From: Deltaproteobacteria bacterium
Lineage (GTDB): Bacteria > Myxococcota_A > Polyangia > Polyangiales > Houyiibacteriaceae
Length of the DNA stretch: 64,000 bases
Assembly: GCA_017644045.1 (NCBI GenBank)
Contig: JAEPMI010000008.1
Span: 310,001-374,000, forward strand
Direction of reading: 5' to 3'
Part shown: positions 9,812-17,705 of the stretch, piece after piece
Position numbering within the stretch: position 1 is the first letter of the stretch
Layout: each line of letters starts with the position of its first letter
The notes under the pieces: generated by a model
The model's database searches: none
Told to the model about the DNA's origin: nothing
The model's input: only the letters and a program-made list of their open reading frames with translations
Position numbers and translations under genes: made by a program

Positions 9812-10843
9812 CTACGAATCGGAGGAGGAAGAGGAGGGGGAGGACTCGGCGTCGTACGCAGCGCGGTGCGCGTCGCGCTCGTCGTACGCCCGCACGATCT
9901 TCTGCACGAGCGGGTGACGCACGACGTCGGCATCCGAGAAGCGACAGAACGAGATGCCCTCGATCTTCGCGAGCAGGTGCTCGGCGTCCTCGAGGCCACT
10001 GCGGCGGCCGCCGGGGAGGTCGATCTGCGTGATGTCGCCGGTGATGACCGCGCGCGAGCGGAAGCCCAGGCGGGTCAGGAACATCTTCATCTGCTCCGGC
10101 GTGGTGTTCTGCGCCTCGTCGAGGATCACGAAAGCATCGTTGAGCGTGCGGCCGCGCATGAACGCGAGGGGCGCGACCTCGATGATGCCGCGCTCGATGA
10201 GCATCGCCGCCTTGTCCGTGCTCATCATGTCGTTGAGCGCGTCGTAGAGCGGGCGCAGGTAGGGGTTCACCTTCTCCGCGAGGTCGCCGGGGAGGAAGCC
10301 GAGCTTCTCGCCGGCCTCGACCGCGGGGCGGGTGAGCAGGATGCGCTTCACCTCGTTGCGCTGGAGCGCGGCGACCGCCATCGCCATTGCCAGGTAGGTC
10401 TTGCCGGTGCCGGCTGGGCCGATGCCGAAGACCACGTCGTTCTTCCGGATGGCAGCGACGTAGACCTGCTGGTTGAAGCCCTTCGGCGCGATGACGCGCT
10501 TCGATGCCGTGGTGAGGACCACGTCGTCGAAGAGCTCGCGGAGCCGGACCTCGGGGTGGTTCGCAGCGGTGCGCGCGGCGCGAGCGATCTCGGGACCCGT
10601 GAGCTTCTTGTTCCGCGCGAGCACGTCCACGAGCTCGGCGAGCACGCGCTCGACCACGGCCACCGCTTCGGCGTTGCCCTGGATGCGGATCGTGTCGCCG
10701 CGCAGACCCATCGTCACGTTCAGCTCCTTCTCGAGCTCACGCAGGTGGGCCTCGCCCGGCCCGGTGAGTCGGAGCATCAGATCGTGGTCGTTGATCTCCA
10801 CGTCCGCGGTCGTCGGGAGCTCGGTCGGCAAGTCCGAAGTCAT
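9812..10843 (-). CDS. phoH: PhoH-family ATPase
   Basis: A 343-residue cytoplasmic protein with an N-terminal KH-like segment (about residues 13-75) and a PhoH P-loop domain: Walker A GPAGTGKT (142-149), Walker B FVILDEAQN (DEAQ at 242-245), and a superfamily-1-like ITGD...R motif downstream. PhoH/YbeZ proteins are RNA-associated ATPases often paired with YbeY; no ybeY is visible here. The ATG at 10843 is preferred over an upstream TTG at 10882 because it starts exactly at the conserved N-terminal region. The C-terminus is a Ser-rich tail. It is the last gene of a minus-strand run that begins with pirin and is followed by the inverted repeat at 9604-9791. Confidence 0.9.
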   Translation of the reverse strand: MTSDLPTELPTTADVEINDHDLMLRLTGPGEAHLRELEKELNVTMGLRGDTIRIQGNAEAVAVVERVLAELVDVLARNKKLTGPEIARAARTAANHPEVRLRELFDDVVLTTASKRVIAPKGFNQQVYVAAIRKNDVVFGIGPAGTGKTYLAMAMAVAALQRNEVKRILLTRPAVEAGEKLGFLPGDLAEKVNPYLRPLYDALNDMMSTDKAAMLIERGIIEVAPLAFMRGRTLNDAFVILDEAQNTTPEQMKMFLTRLGFRSRAVITGDITQIDLPGGRRSGLEDAEHLLAKIEGISFCRFSDADVVRHPLVQKIVRAYDERDAHRAAYDAESSPSSSSSDS

Positions 10844-10903
10844 GAGGGGGGTAGCGCTAACGCTCCCAGGGAGCCCTGACAAGGGGGGCGCGGTCGATTG
10901 GGC

Positions 10904-11470
10904 TCACTCGGCTTCGGGTTCCTCGGTCGCGTTTTCCGCGTCTTCGGTCTCGGGGGCGGGGCTGGCGAGCAGCTCCTTCAGCTCCACGACGCGCTCGTTG
11001 GGGATGATGAACGAGAGCACGTAGTGCGCGATGGCCCAGCCTTCCGCCGTCCGTCGGAGCACGCCGCTGCCACGCACGGCACCGAGCCCTTCGCTGGTCA
11101 GGTCCTCGTCGAAGTAGGCGTAGCCTTCGCGGACCACGATCTCTCGGCGGTCGGCGGTCATGGTCCAACCGTGCCCGTCCTCGAAGTGCGGGGAGGCGTA
11201 GGCCTGGAACTCGTCGACGGTCCAGCGCTCGCTCAGGTCGGTCCCGATGAAGACGGCGTCGGGCGTGAAGTAGCCGAAGTAGCGCGGCCCGTCGCCGACG
11301 GACGCGGCCTGATGCCAGTCGTCGAGGAGCGCTCCGATCGCCGCGGCGTCGTCGGTGGTCGGCGGCAAGTCGCCGTCGTCCATGACGGCGAGCACGGGCT
11401 CGGGGCAGGCGGGTGGTGGCGCCTGCCGCGCACACCCTGCCAGGGCGAGCACGAGGATCGCGCGCCGCAT
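10904..11470 (-). CDS. SnoaL/NTF2-like lipoprotein
   Basis: A 188-residue exported protein with a short signal peptide and lipobox ALAGC, followed by a Pro/Cys segment. The body has the layout of a SnoaL/NTF2-like domain with a ketosteroid-isomerase-type cone fold: helix AIGALLDDWHQAASVGD, then YFGYFTPDAVFIGTDLSERW, then alternating beta strands. Such domains often bind small hydrophobic ligands; no catalytic residues can be assigned. The C-terminus is very acidic (PETEDAENATEEPEAE). The start ATG overlaps the stop of the arsC-like gene (ATGA), so translation is coupled. Ligand and role are unknown. Confidence 0.7.
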   Translation of the reverse strand: MRRAILVLALAGCARQAPPPACPEPVLAVMDDGDLPPTTDDAAAIGALLDDWHQAASVGDGPRYFGYFTPDAVFIGTDLSERWTVDEFQAYASPHFEDGHGWTMTADRREIVVREGYAYFDEDLTSEGLGAVRGSGVLRRTAEGWAIAHYVLSFIIPNERVVELKELLASPAPETEDAENATEEPEAE

Positions 11471-11820
11471 CACAAGACCTCCAGGACGCTCTCCGGGGGG
11501 CGACCGATGCGGGCGCCCTTGGCGGTGATCACCACCGGTCGCTCGATGAGCTTCGGCTCGTCGGCCATCGCGTCGATCAGCGCGGTCTGGCTCGCGCCCT
11601 TCAGCGCGCGCTCTTTGAAGGCGGCCTCCTTCGAGCGCACCAGCTTCTCCGCGCCGCCGAGGAGCTTGGCCACGGCTTTGATGCGGCTCTTGCTGGGCGG
11701 CTCGTCCAGGTAGCGCACGACGGTCGGCTCGATGCCCTGCTCCTCGAGGAGCGCGAGCGTCTGCCGCGACTTGCTGCACCGGGGGTTGTGCCAGATCTCG
11801 ACGTTCGTCTTCTTCGCCAT
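11470..11820 (-). CDS. ArsC-family glutaredoxin-dependent reductase
   Basis: 116 residues, the usual length of ArsC/YfgD-type thioredoxin-fold reductases. The active-site loop NPRCSKSR holds the catalytic Cys15, and the conserved anion-site region contains RPVV (about residue 94). True ArsC enzymes reduce arsenate to arsenite, but many members have other or unknown substrates. There is no arsR, arsB or acr3 gene nearby, so arsenate reduction is only one option. The context is FMN reductase and pirin upstream and a SnoaL-like lipoprotein overlapping downstream, which suggests a role in redox or stress handling. Confidence 0.85.
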   Translation of the reverse strand: MAKKTNVEIWHNPRCSKSRQTLALLEEQGIEPTVVRYLDEPPSKSRIKAVAKLLGGAEKLVRSKEAAFKERALKGASQTALIDAMADEPKLIERPVVITAKGARIGRPPESVLEVL

Positions 11821-11853
11821 GGGTGGGACGAAAGCCGAGTCCGGCGGTCCCCG

Positions 11854-12408
11854 TCAACCCCGGAGCCAGTCCCGGTACTGCGTGAGGAACGCAGCGACGA
11901 AGTCGCGGGTGCCTTGGTCGGAGAGCCGCAGGTCGTCGTCGAACTTGGCGGGCGCGCCCCCCACCGCGACGCCGCGGTGGGGGAAGATGGTCGAGTGCAT
12001 GCCGACGAGAATGCTCTCGAGCTGCATCTGGGCGCGCACCGCGCCGTGCGCTCCCGGAGAGATGCCCGCGAAGGCGACCGGCTTGTGCGTGAGGGGCGCC
12101 TGGAACCCCGGGCGCGAGGCCCAGTCGATGGCGTTCTTGAGCACGCCCGGGATCGAGTGGTTGTACTCGGGCGTGACGATCAGGACCCCGTCGGCGTCGG
12201 CCATGGTCTTCTTGAAGACCTCCACCGGCTCCGGCCGTCGACCGTCCTCATCGAGGTCGCCGTCGTAGTGGGGCAGGGCGCCGATGTCGGTGCCCACGAA
12301 GGTGACGCCCTCGGGAGCGAGCTCCTCCATGGCGCGCAGGAGTGCTTTGCTCAGCGAGCGCTTCCGGAGGCTGCCCGCGATGGTGGCGATGGTCAGTTCG
12401 TTCATCAT
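11854..12408 (-). CDS. NADPH-dependent FMN reductase family protein
   Basis: A 184-residue flavoprotein of the NAD(P)H-dependent FMN/quinone/azo reductase family. The FMN phosphate loop is GSLRKRSLSKALLRA (about residues 12-26), and the isoalloxazine-binding PEYNHSIPGVLKNAIDW segment is textbook. These enzymes carry out two-electron reduction of quinones, chromate or flavin in the cytoplasm. The start is MM at 12408/12405. The gene begins 8 bases after the pirin stop, so it sits in one operon with pirin upstream and the arsC-like gene downstream. Pirin-type quercetinases and quinone reductases often go together in electrophile defence, which is the likely theme here. Confidence 0.9.
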   Translation of the reverse strand: MMNELTIATIAGSLRKRSLSKALLRAMEELAPEGVTFVGTDIGALPHYDGDLDEDGRRPEPVEVFKKTMADADGVLIVTPEYNHSIPGVLKNAIDWASRPGFQAPLTHKPVAFAGISPGAHGAVRAQMQLESILVGMHSTIFPHRGVAVGGAPAKFDDDLRLSDQGTRDFVAAFLTQYRDWLRG

Positions 12409-12416
12409 GTCGTCTC

Positions 12417-13127
12417 TCAGGCGAGGTCGAAGAGGAGGAGCTCGGCGTCGCCGCTCGCGGTGATGGCGAGGGTACCGCTCCGTTCGGTGGAGGCGCCGTC
12501 GCCTTCGCGGAGGGCTTCGCCGTTCAGGCTCACTTCGCCCTTCACGACTTGCACCCACGCGCGCCGGCCGTCGGCGACCTCGTGGGTCACGGAGTCGCCG
12601 GCCTTCAGCACGCTCGCGTAGAGCGCGAGATCCTGGTGCACGGTGAGCGAGCCGTCGCGGCCGTCGCGCGAGGCGACCAGTCGAAGGGTGCCGTTCCGCT
12701 CGTCGCCGAAGTGCTTCTCCTCGTAGCCCGGGGCGAGCCCGCCTCGTTCGGGCACGACCCAGATCTGCAGGAAGCGCACGGGCTCCTCCTCGGAGCCGTT
12801 GAACTCGCTGTGCATCACGCCGGTGCCGGCGCTCATGCGCTGCACGTCGCCGGGGCGGATCACCGAGCCGGTGCCGGTAGAGTCCTGGTGTTCGAGCGCG
12901 CCGTCGACGACGTAGGAGAGGATCTCCATGTCGCGATGGCCATGCGTCGGGAAGCCAGCGCCGGGCGCGACGCGATCGTCGTTGATGACCCGCAGGGCGC
13001 CGAAGCCCATGTGCTCGGGGTGGTAGTAGCCGGCGAACGAGAACGTGTGGTGCGAGTCCAGCCAGCCGCCGTGACGGCCGCGGCCTCGGTCCTCGGAGCG
13101 CCGAATCGTGAGCTTGGTGTCGGTCAT
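12417..13127 (-). CDS. Pirin family protein
   Basis: A 236-residue bicupin. The metal-binding residues of the N-terminal cupin are visible in PTHGHRDME (His-x-His) and VMHSEFN (His and Glu), and the fold motif HHTFSFAGYYHPEHMGFG is diagnostic. Family members bind Fe or another metal and some show quercetin 2,3-dioxygenase activity; others act as redox sensors. It is the first gene of the minus-strand operon pirin - FMN reductase - arsC-like - SnoaL-like - phoH and faces the dioxygenase gene across a 121-base intergenic region holding a palindrome (13174-13189). Confidence 0.9.
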   Translation of the reverse strand: MTDTKLTIRRSEDRGRGRHGGWLDSHHTFSFAGYYHPEHMGFGALRVINDDRVAPGAGFPTHGHRDMEILSYVVDGALEHQDSTGTGSVIRPGDVQRMSAGTGVMHSEFNGSEEEPVRFLQIWVVPERGGLAPGYEEKHFGDERNGTLRLVASRDGRDGSLTVHQDLALYASVLKAGDSVTHEVADGRRAWVQVVKGEVSLNGEALREGDGASTERSGTLAITASGDAELLLFDLA

Positions 13128-13173
13128 GGTCGCTAGTTTGCGTCTCGATTTTGCTCGTTCAATGGGTGCGTGG

Positions 13174-13189
13174 GTTGCGCTGGCGCAAC
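13174..13189. promoter_or_regulatory. Candidate operator palindrome between divergent genes
   Basis: GTTGCGC-TG-GCGCAAC is a perfect 7-2-7 inverted repeat in the 121-base gap between pirin (minus) and the DODA-type dioxygenase (plus), 46 bases from the pirin start and 59 from the dioxygenase start. Position and symmetry fit a dimeric repressor or activator site serving both directions. No regulator gene is adjacent, and a 14-base palindrome in GC-rich DNA can occur by chance. Confidence 0.35.
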
Positions 13190-13248
13190 GGTCTGTCGCC
13201 GCGCCGAGCCTTCCGGCGGGACGGGCCCCACGCTACGTTCTTCGGGCC

Positions 13249-14181
13249 ATGAGCGACGAGAAGGAACCCCCCATCGGCCGACGCGACGCGATGGCCGGCC
13301 TCGCCGGCCTGGTCCTGGCGACCGGCTGCGAGTCTCGACCGGCGGAATCCTCGGCGCAACCCCGCGCCCCCAGAGAGCGAACCACCATGCGACAGCCCAC
13401 CCTCTACATCCCCCACGGCGGCGGCCCCTGCTTCTTCATGGAGTGGCGCATGGGGCCGCCCGACACCTGGGACCGGATGGCCGCCTGGCTGCGCTCGGTC
13501 GTCGAGGAGCTCCCCGAGCGCCCGAAGGCGCTGCTCGTGGTGAGCGCGCACTGGGAGCAGTCCGTGCCGACGGTGACCGAGGGCGCGAGCTCGACGCTCC
13601 TCTACGACTACTCCGGCTTCCCGCAGCACACCTACGAGCTCACCTGGCCCGCCGTTGGCGATCCGGGATTGGCGGCGCGTACCCGCGAGCTCCTCGAGGG
13701 CGCGGGCATCTCGACCGCGGGCAACACGGACCGCGGCCTCGACCACGGTGTCTTCATCCCGCTGAAGCTCAGCGTGCCCGACGCCGACATTCCGACCGTG
13801 CAGCTCTCGCTGGTCCGTGGCCTCGACCCGGCGGCGCACATCGCCATCGGCAAGGCACTCGCGCCGCTGCGCGACGAGGGAGTGCTCATCGTCGGCAGCG
13901 GCATGAGCTACCACGACATGCGCGGCTTCGGCCGCCCCGCTTCGTTGCCGGTCTCGCAGCGTTTCGACCGCTGGCTCGCCGAGACGATGCCCCGACCGGA
14001 GGGGCGGGAGGCCGCGCTCGAGCGCTGGGAAGACGCGCCGGAGGGTCGCGCGTGCCACCCGCGCGAGGAGCACCTGCTCCCGCTGATGGTCGTCGCCGGT
14101 GCGGCCGAGGGCGACGCGGGCGAGCGCGTGTTCGGTGACCAGGTGATGGGCGTCGAGGTGAGCGCCTACCGCTTCGGCTGA
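13249..14181 (+). CDS. DODA-type extradiol dioxygenase family protein with Tat/lipoprotein-like signal
   Basis: A 310-residue member of the LigB/DODA class III dioxygenase family. Candidate metal-ligand histidines are in IPHGGGP, SAHWEQ, LDHGVFIPL and SYHDM, in the usual order. The family cleaves catechol-type rings (for example DOPA) with non-haem iron or zinc. What is odd is the N-terminus: GRRDAMAGLAGLVLATGC looks like a twin-arginine signal with a lipobox, whereas YgiD-type members are cytoplasmic. If an internal ATG (MRQPTLYIP) were used instead, the protein would be an ordinary cytoplasmic DODA of about 264 residues. It is divergent from the pirin operon. Confidence 0.85.
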   Translation: MSDEKEPPIGRRDAMAGLAGLVLATGCESRPAESSAQPRAPRERTTMRQPTLYIPHGGGPCFFMEWRMGPPDTWDRMAAWLRSVVEELPERPKALLVVSAHWEQSVPTVTEGASSTLLYDYSGFPQHTYELTWPAVGDPGLAARTRELLEGAGISTAGNTDRGLDHGVFIPLKLSVPDADIPTVQLSLVRGLDPAAHIAIGKALAPLRDEGVLIVGSGMSYHDMRGFGRPASLPVSQRFDRWLAETMPRPEGREAALERWEDAPEGRACHPREEHLLPLMVVAGAAEGDAGERVFGDQVMGVEVSAYRFG

Positions 14182-14201
14182 GGGCGGCGTAAGAGGCTCG
14201 T

Positions 14202-15305
14202 GTGAGCGAGCGGAAAGCCTTCAAGGACTACTTCGACCGGGCCGCCGTGCGGGCGCTCGCGGACCAGTTCGCGCCGCACGTCGCGGGCTTCGACCGGAAG
14301 CGGTTCGTGCGTCGCGCGTGTCGCGGGATCGACGAGCTCGAGATGATGGACCGGGTCCGGCAGATCGCGGACGCGCTGCGCAGCGAGCTGCCGGACGACA
14401 CGGCCTCGGCGATGGCTGCCGTCACCGCCAGTCTGCCGGCGCCGTTGCCCGACTGCGATCAGGTCACCGAGGGCTAGCTGCAATGGCCCGTCGGTCAGCT
14501 CATCGCGGACCATGGGGGCGACGACTTCGACGCGTCCTTCGAGGCGATGATCGCGCTGACCCAGTGCTTCTCGTCGGAGTTCGCGGTCCGCCCGTTCTTG
14601 ACCGCCGAGCCCGAGCGCGTGATCGAGCGGTTGATGACGCTGACCGACCACCCGAGCCCGCACGTGCGCCGCTGGTGCTCGGAGGGTGTCCGGCCGCGGT
14701 TGCCGTGGGGACAGCGGGTGCACGCGCTCGAGAAGGACCCGTCGCCGATCCTCCCGTTGCTGGAGGCGCTGAAGGACGACCCCGAGGAGTACGTGCGTCG
14801 TTCGGTCGCCAACACGCTGAACGACATCGCGAAGTCCAAGCCCGCGCTGGTCGTGTCGATCGCCGAGCGGTGGTGGAAGGGCGGCTCGAAGGACAGGCGC
14901 CGACTGGTGCGGCACGCGCTACGCACGTTGATCAAGAGGGGCGACCCGGGCGCGCTGGCCGTGCTGGGCTACGGGCCGCCGAAGGCGCTCACCGCCTCGC
15001 TCGAGGTGAGCCCACCGACCGTGTCGATCGGAAGCTCGGTCGAGCTCTCCCTGGCACTGACGAACGAGGCGAGCGAGCCACAGCCCCTGCTGCTCGACTA
15101 CCAGGTCCACTACGTGAAGGCGGATGGCAGCGCGCGCCCGAAGGTCTTCAAGTGGAAGGAGATCACTCTCCGGGGCGATGCCACGCTGACCAAGAAGCAC
15201 TCGATGCGGAAGACGACGATTCGGCCGCTCTATGTGGGCGAGCACCGAGTGGACGTGCTCGCGAACGGTGAGGTCGTGGCGGAGGCACGCTTCACGCTGC
15301 GGTAG
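14202..15305 (+). pseudogene. alkC: AlkC-like DNA alkylation repair glycosylase interrupted by in-frame TAG
   Basis: One reading frame from GTG 14202 to TGA at 15303-15305 encodes a HEAT-repeat alkylpurine glycosylase of the AlkC group, broken by a single TAG at 14475-14477. The first part (91 residues) gives the N-terminal helices. After the stop, LQWPVGQLIADHG continues without loss, then the family block FSSEFAVRPFL (14571-14603) and VRRWCSEGVRPRLPWG (from about 14665). The last 100 residues form a beta-rich Ig-like domain, as in AlkC-alpha proteins. A point change such as TAC or TGG to TAG would explain it. Both parts keep good codon use, so decay is recent or the stop is a sequencing error or is read through. 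The gene is co-directional with the DODA gene 20 bases upstream. Confidence 0.85.
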
Positions 15306-15337
15306 GCGTCGGACTTTCGCCTCGGTCGAGCGTGGCT

Positions 15338-16471
15338 ATGGTCGCGCTCGTGGGGGAGGGGAAGCCGCCGTCTTTCTTCGAGATGCTTCGCGTCGGTTGG
15401 CAGGCCGAACGACGACGGCGGGCGCGCGAGCGGCGTCGGCAAGAGTTGCTCGACGCCGGCCTGGCGCTTCTCGATGGCGACGTCGAGAGCGCTCGTCGAG
15501 CGGCGCCAATGGCTTGGGAGTTGCCCGTGCTTCTGTGGTTCGCGGAGGCCACGAAGACAGGCTGGCGGTGCTGGCGGGTGCTGTGCGACCAGGACCCCGG
15601 ACCACTCCAGCAGTTCGACAGTCTTCGCCTCCTTTCCACAGCGGATCGCTTCGGTGACTTCGACTGGGCGTGGGACCACGTGGCTGCGCAAGGCGTCGAG
15701 GAGCCGGGAGAACCGGAGCTCGCTGCGAGCGTCAGGGCCGACGTGCTCCGCCACGCAGCCTTGAGGGCGGGTCGGGTCGACCTCGCCGCGTCCGTCGCCT
15801 CACCCACGAAGGCAGACCCGTGGAATCAGCTCAGCGAGGCATATGTCGCGATGGCTCGGTCCGACCGCGCGCCGGCCTGGCGAACGCTACGGCTGTTTCG
15901 GGACGGGCTCCCGACGGAGCACGACCCCAACGAGTTCGCGCCAGTCGCCGCGGACGAGCTCGAGGCCGTGCTGGAAGGGCGCCCAGCGTTGGAGACGGCG
16001 CTCGAGGTGGCTGCCAGAGGCTGCTGGCTGGTGTGGGCGCAGCTGCCGCCGCTGCGACCCCCTGGCGAGGACTCGGGGCTGCGGCGGCGATGGCAGGTCA
16101 GGGCTCGGGTGGGAGATGCGGTCGCCATGCGCCGGTTGCCGCACCACGACATGGGCGGCGGTGAGTTGTGCGCGGACTTCGAGTCCTCGAGCGCGCGCAC
16201 GGTGGTCGACGCCATCACTCGCTGGGCGGACGACCAACTGCTCACGCTCACGGTCGAGGGTCACCCGACGAACGCGCCCCCGGGTCCAGCGACGCTGTTG
16301 GGGAGGACTTCGCAGTGTCGCTACTGGGGCGTGGCTCGGTCGAAGATGCTCTCTTCGGTCGACATGACCGGGGGGTTCGAGCTCCAGCATGCGCTCGGAG
16401 ACCTGCCGGAGGGACTGCGACGCACCCTGCGTGGGTTCCACGAAGGGCAGGCTGCACCCTCCGTGATCTGA
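15338..16471 (+). CDS. Unknown protein, tandem paralogue A
   Basis: A 377-residue protein of no family I recognise. It has an Arg-rich helical N-terminus (about residues 20-40), then a helical region with LLWFAEA..GWR.WR and SLRLL..A.RF.D.DWAW..V, which looks like TPR-type or other alpha-alpha repeats. The second half is more beta-rich and ends in LRRTLRGFHEGQAAPSVI. There is no signal peptide or membrane segment. It begins 32 bases after the alkC-like gene; ATG 15338 is chosen, with GTG 15332 an alternative. The next gene is a diverged copy with the same blocks and tail, and the bases around both stops are identical (see that entry). Confidence 0.75.
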   Translation: MVALVGEGKPPSFFEMLRVGWQAERRRRARERRRQELLDAGLALLDGDVESARRAAPMAWELPVLLWFAEATKTGWRCWRVLCDQDPGPLQQFDSLRLLSTADRFGDFDWAWDHVAAQGVEEPGEPELAASVRADVLRHAALRAGRVDLAASVASPTKADPWNQLSEAYVAMARSDRAPAWRTLRLFRDGLPTEHDPNEFAPVAADELEAVLEGRPALETALEVAARGCWLVWAQLPPLRPPGEDSGLRRRWQVRARVGDAVAMRRLPHHDMGGGELCADFESSSARTVVDAITRWADDQLLTLTVEGHPTNAPPGPATLLGRTSQCRYWGVARSKMLSSVDMTGGFELQHALGDLPEGLRRTLRGFHEGQAAPSVI

Positions 16472-16512
16472 CAGCCGCTCGTGCAGCGGCTACCGCTTCG
16501 GTCGACGCTTGC

Positions 16513-17673
16513 ATGACAGCTCTCGTTCTCTGGCAAAGCTCGTTGGGGAGGAACATCCTGAATGCGATGCGACGAGCAAACGGGCAGACGCACCGTCGCG
16601 GGCGCGCGAGCGCCTTGTTGGAGGCGGGGTGCGCGTTGCTGGAGGGCGATGTCGAGGCGGCGCGACGGCTGAACGCTCGTCGTGACGAGCGCGAACGACT
16701 CCTGTGGTTCGCCGAGGCATCGGAGAGAGGCTGGCGCGCATGGAGGACGTTGGCGGAGGAGTGGGCGGGGCCCCTGCTCGGCGGGCATGCTTCTCTGCGG
16801 CTCCTGGACGCCGCCAACCGGTTCGACGACCTCGACTGGGCGTGGAAGCGTGTGCTCGACCAGGGCTTCGACGATGCGAGGCGCGAGACGAAGCGGAGTC
16901 CGAGTGCCGAGATCGACCTTCTCCGTCATGGCGCGCTCAGAGTCTGCCGCTTGGATCTCGCGGCGGAGTTGCCTGCGATGAGCGACCCCGATCCGTGGAA
17001 CGCGATGAGTGCGGCGTATGTCGCGCTCGCGTGTGGAGATCGGTCGCCGGCGCTTCGGGTGCTCTCGGTACTGCGAGCGGGGCTGCCCATCGAGCTCGAC
17101 CCTGGCGAGTTCGCCGGTCGTGCGGCAATGCAGCTGGAGGCCGTGCTCGATGGGCATCCCTCCCTCGCGACAGCGATCGATTGCGCCCTCGAGGGTCTTG
17201 GGGGCGTGTTCCTGTGGGCTCAACTCCACGGATTGTCCCAAGCGCCGGCCGAGCCGCTCGAGCGGTGGTTCGTCGAGGCTCGGATCGACGGCATCGATGC
17301 TGCCCCGTGGCGTAGGATCACGCGGCTTCCGGTGGGCTTGGAGCACACCGTCTTCAGAGGTCACATCGAGGCGGCGAGTGCGGAACCCGTCAGAACGCAC
17401 TTTCGCGAACGTTTCGGTGAGCGCCTCGTGTCGCTTTCGATCGAGCCGCGTGCAGTGGCCGCGGGAGTGGGACAGCCACGGCTGATCTCTCGGTCTTCGG
17501 GGGGCGCCACGCTTCAGGTCGAATCGCATGGTGGCCAGCACGCCCGCCAGCAGCTGAGTGTCGATCTGACGCTCCAGTCCCACCTCCACATGAGCCTCGG
17601 CACGACCAGCCGCGAGCTACGAACGACGCTCGAGGGGTTCCAACCTGGTCGGCCGTCTCCCTCCGTGATCTGA
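16513..17673 (+). CDS. Unknown protein, tandem paralogue B
   Basis: A 386-residue paralogue of the preceding gene. Shared blocks include LLWFAEA..GWR.WR, SLRLL.AA.RF.D.DWAW, LRHGALRVCRLDLA, DPWNAMSAAYVALA, GLP.E.DP.EF and the terminal LR.TL.GF..G..SPSVI, while the region from about residue 250 to 350 differs strongly. The 21 bases ending just past the stop (CCCTCCGTGATCTGACAGCCG) are identical in both copies, marking the duplication. The ATG at 16513 aligns with the start of paralogue A; an ATG at 16567 is an alternative. No domain with known function is seen. The pair may be a lineage-specific family evolving by duplication with diverging C-terminal parts. Confidence 0.75.
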   Translation: MTALVLWQSSLGRNILNAMRRANGQTHRRGRASALLEAGCALLEGDVEAARRLNARRDERERLLWFAEASERGWRAWRTLAEEWAGPLLGGHASLRLLDAANRFDDLDWAWKRVLDQGFDDARRETKRSPSAEIDLLRHGALRVCRLDLAAELPAMSDPDPWNAMSAAYVALACGDRSPALRVLSVLRAGLPIELDPGEFAGRAAMQLEAVLDGHPSLATAIDCALEGLGGVFLWAQLHGLSQAPAEPLERWFVEARIDGIDAAPWRRITRLPVGLEHTVFRGHIEAASAEPVRTHFRERFGERLVSLSIEPRAVAAGVGQPRLISRSSGGATLQVESHGGQHARQQLSVDLTLQSHLHMSLGTTSRELRTTLEGFQPGRPSPSVI

Positions 17674-17705
17674 CAGCCGTTCGCTGCTGGGGGTAGAGTG
17701 CGGCC

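Noticed and set aside
10844-10882. Upstream TTG start for phoH adding 13 residues
   Set aside because: The added residues are not family-like and ATG 10843 begins at the conserved region.
11470-11820. Arsenic resistance operon
   Set aside because: Only an ArsC-like reductase is present; no regulator or arsenite exporter is nearby.
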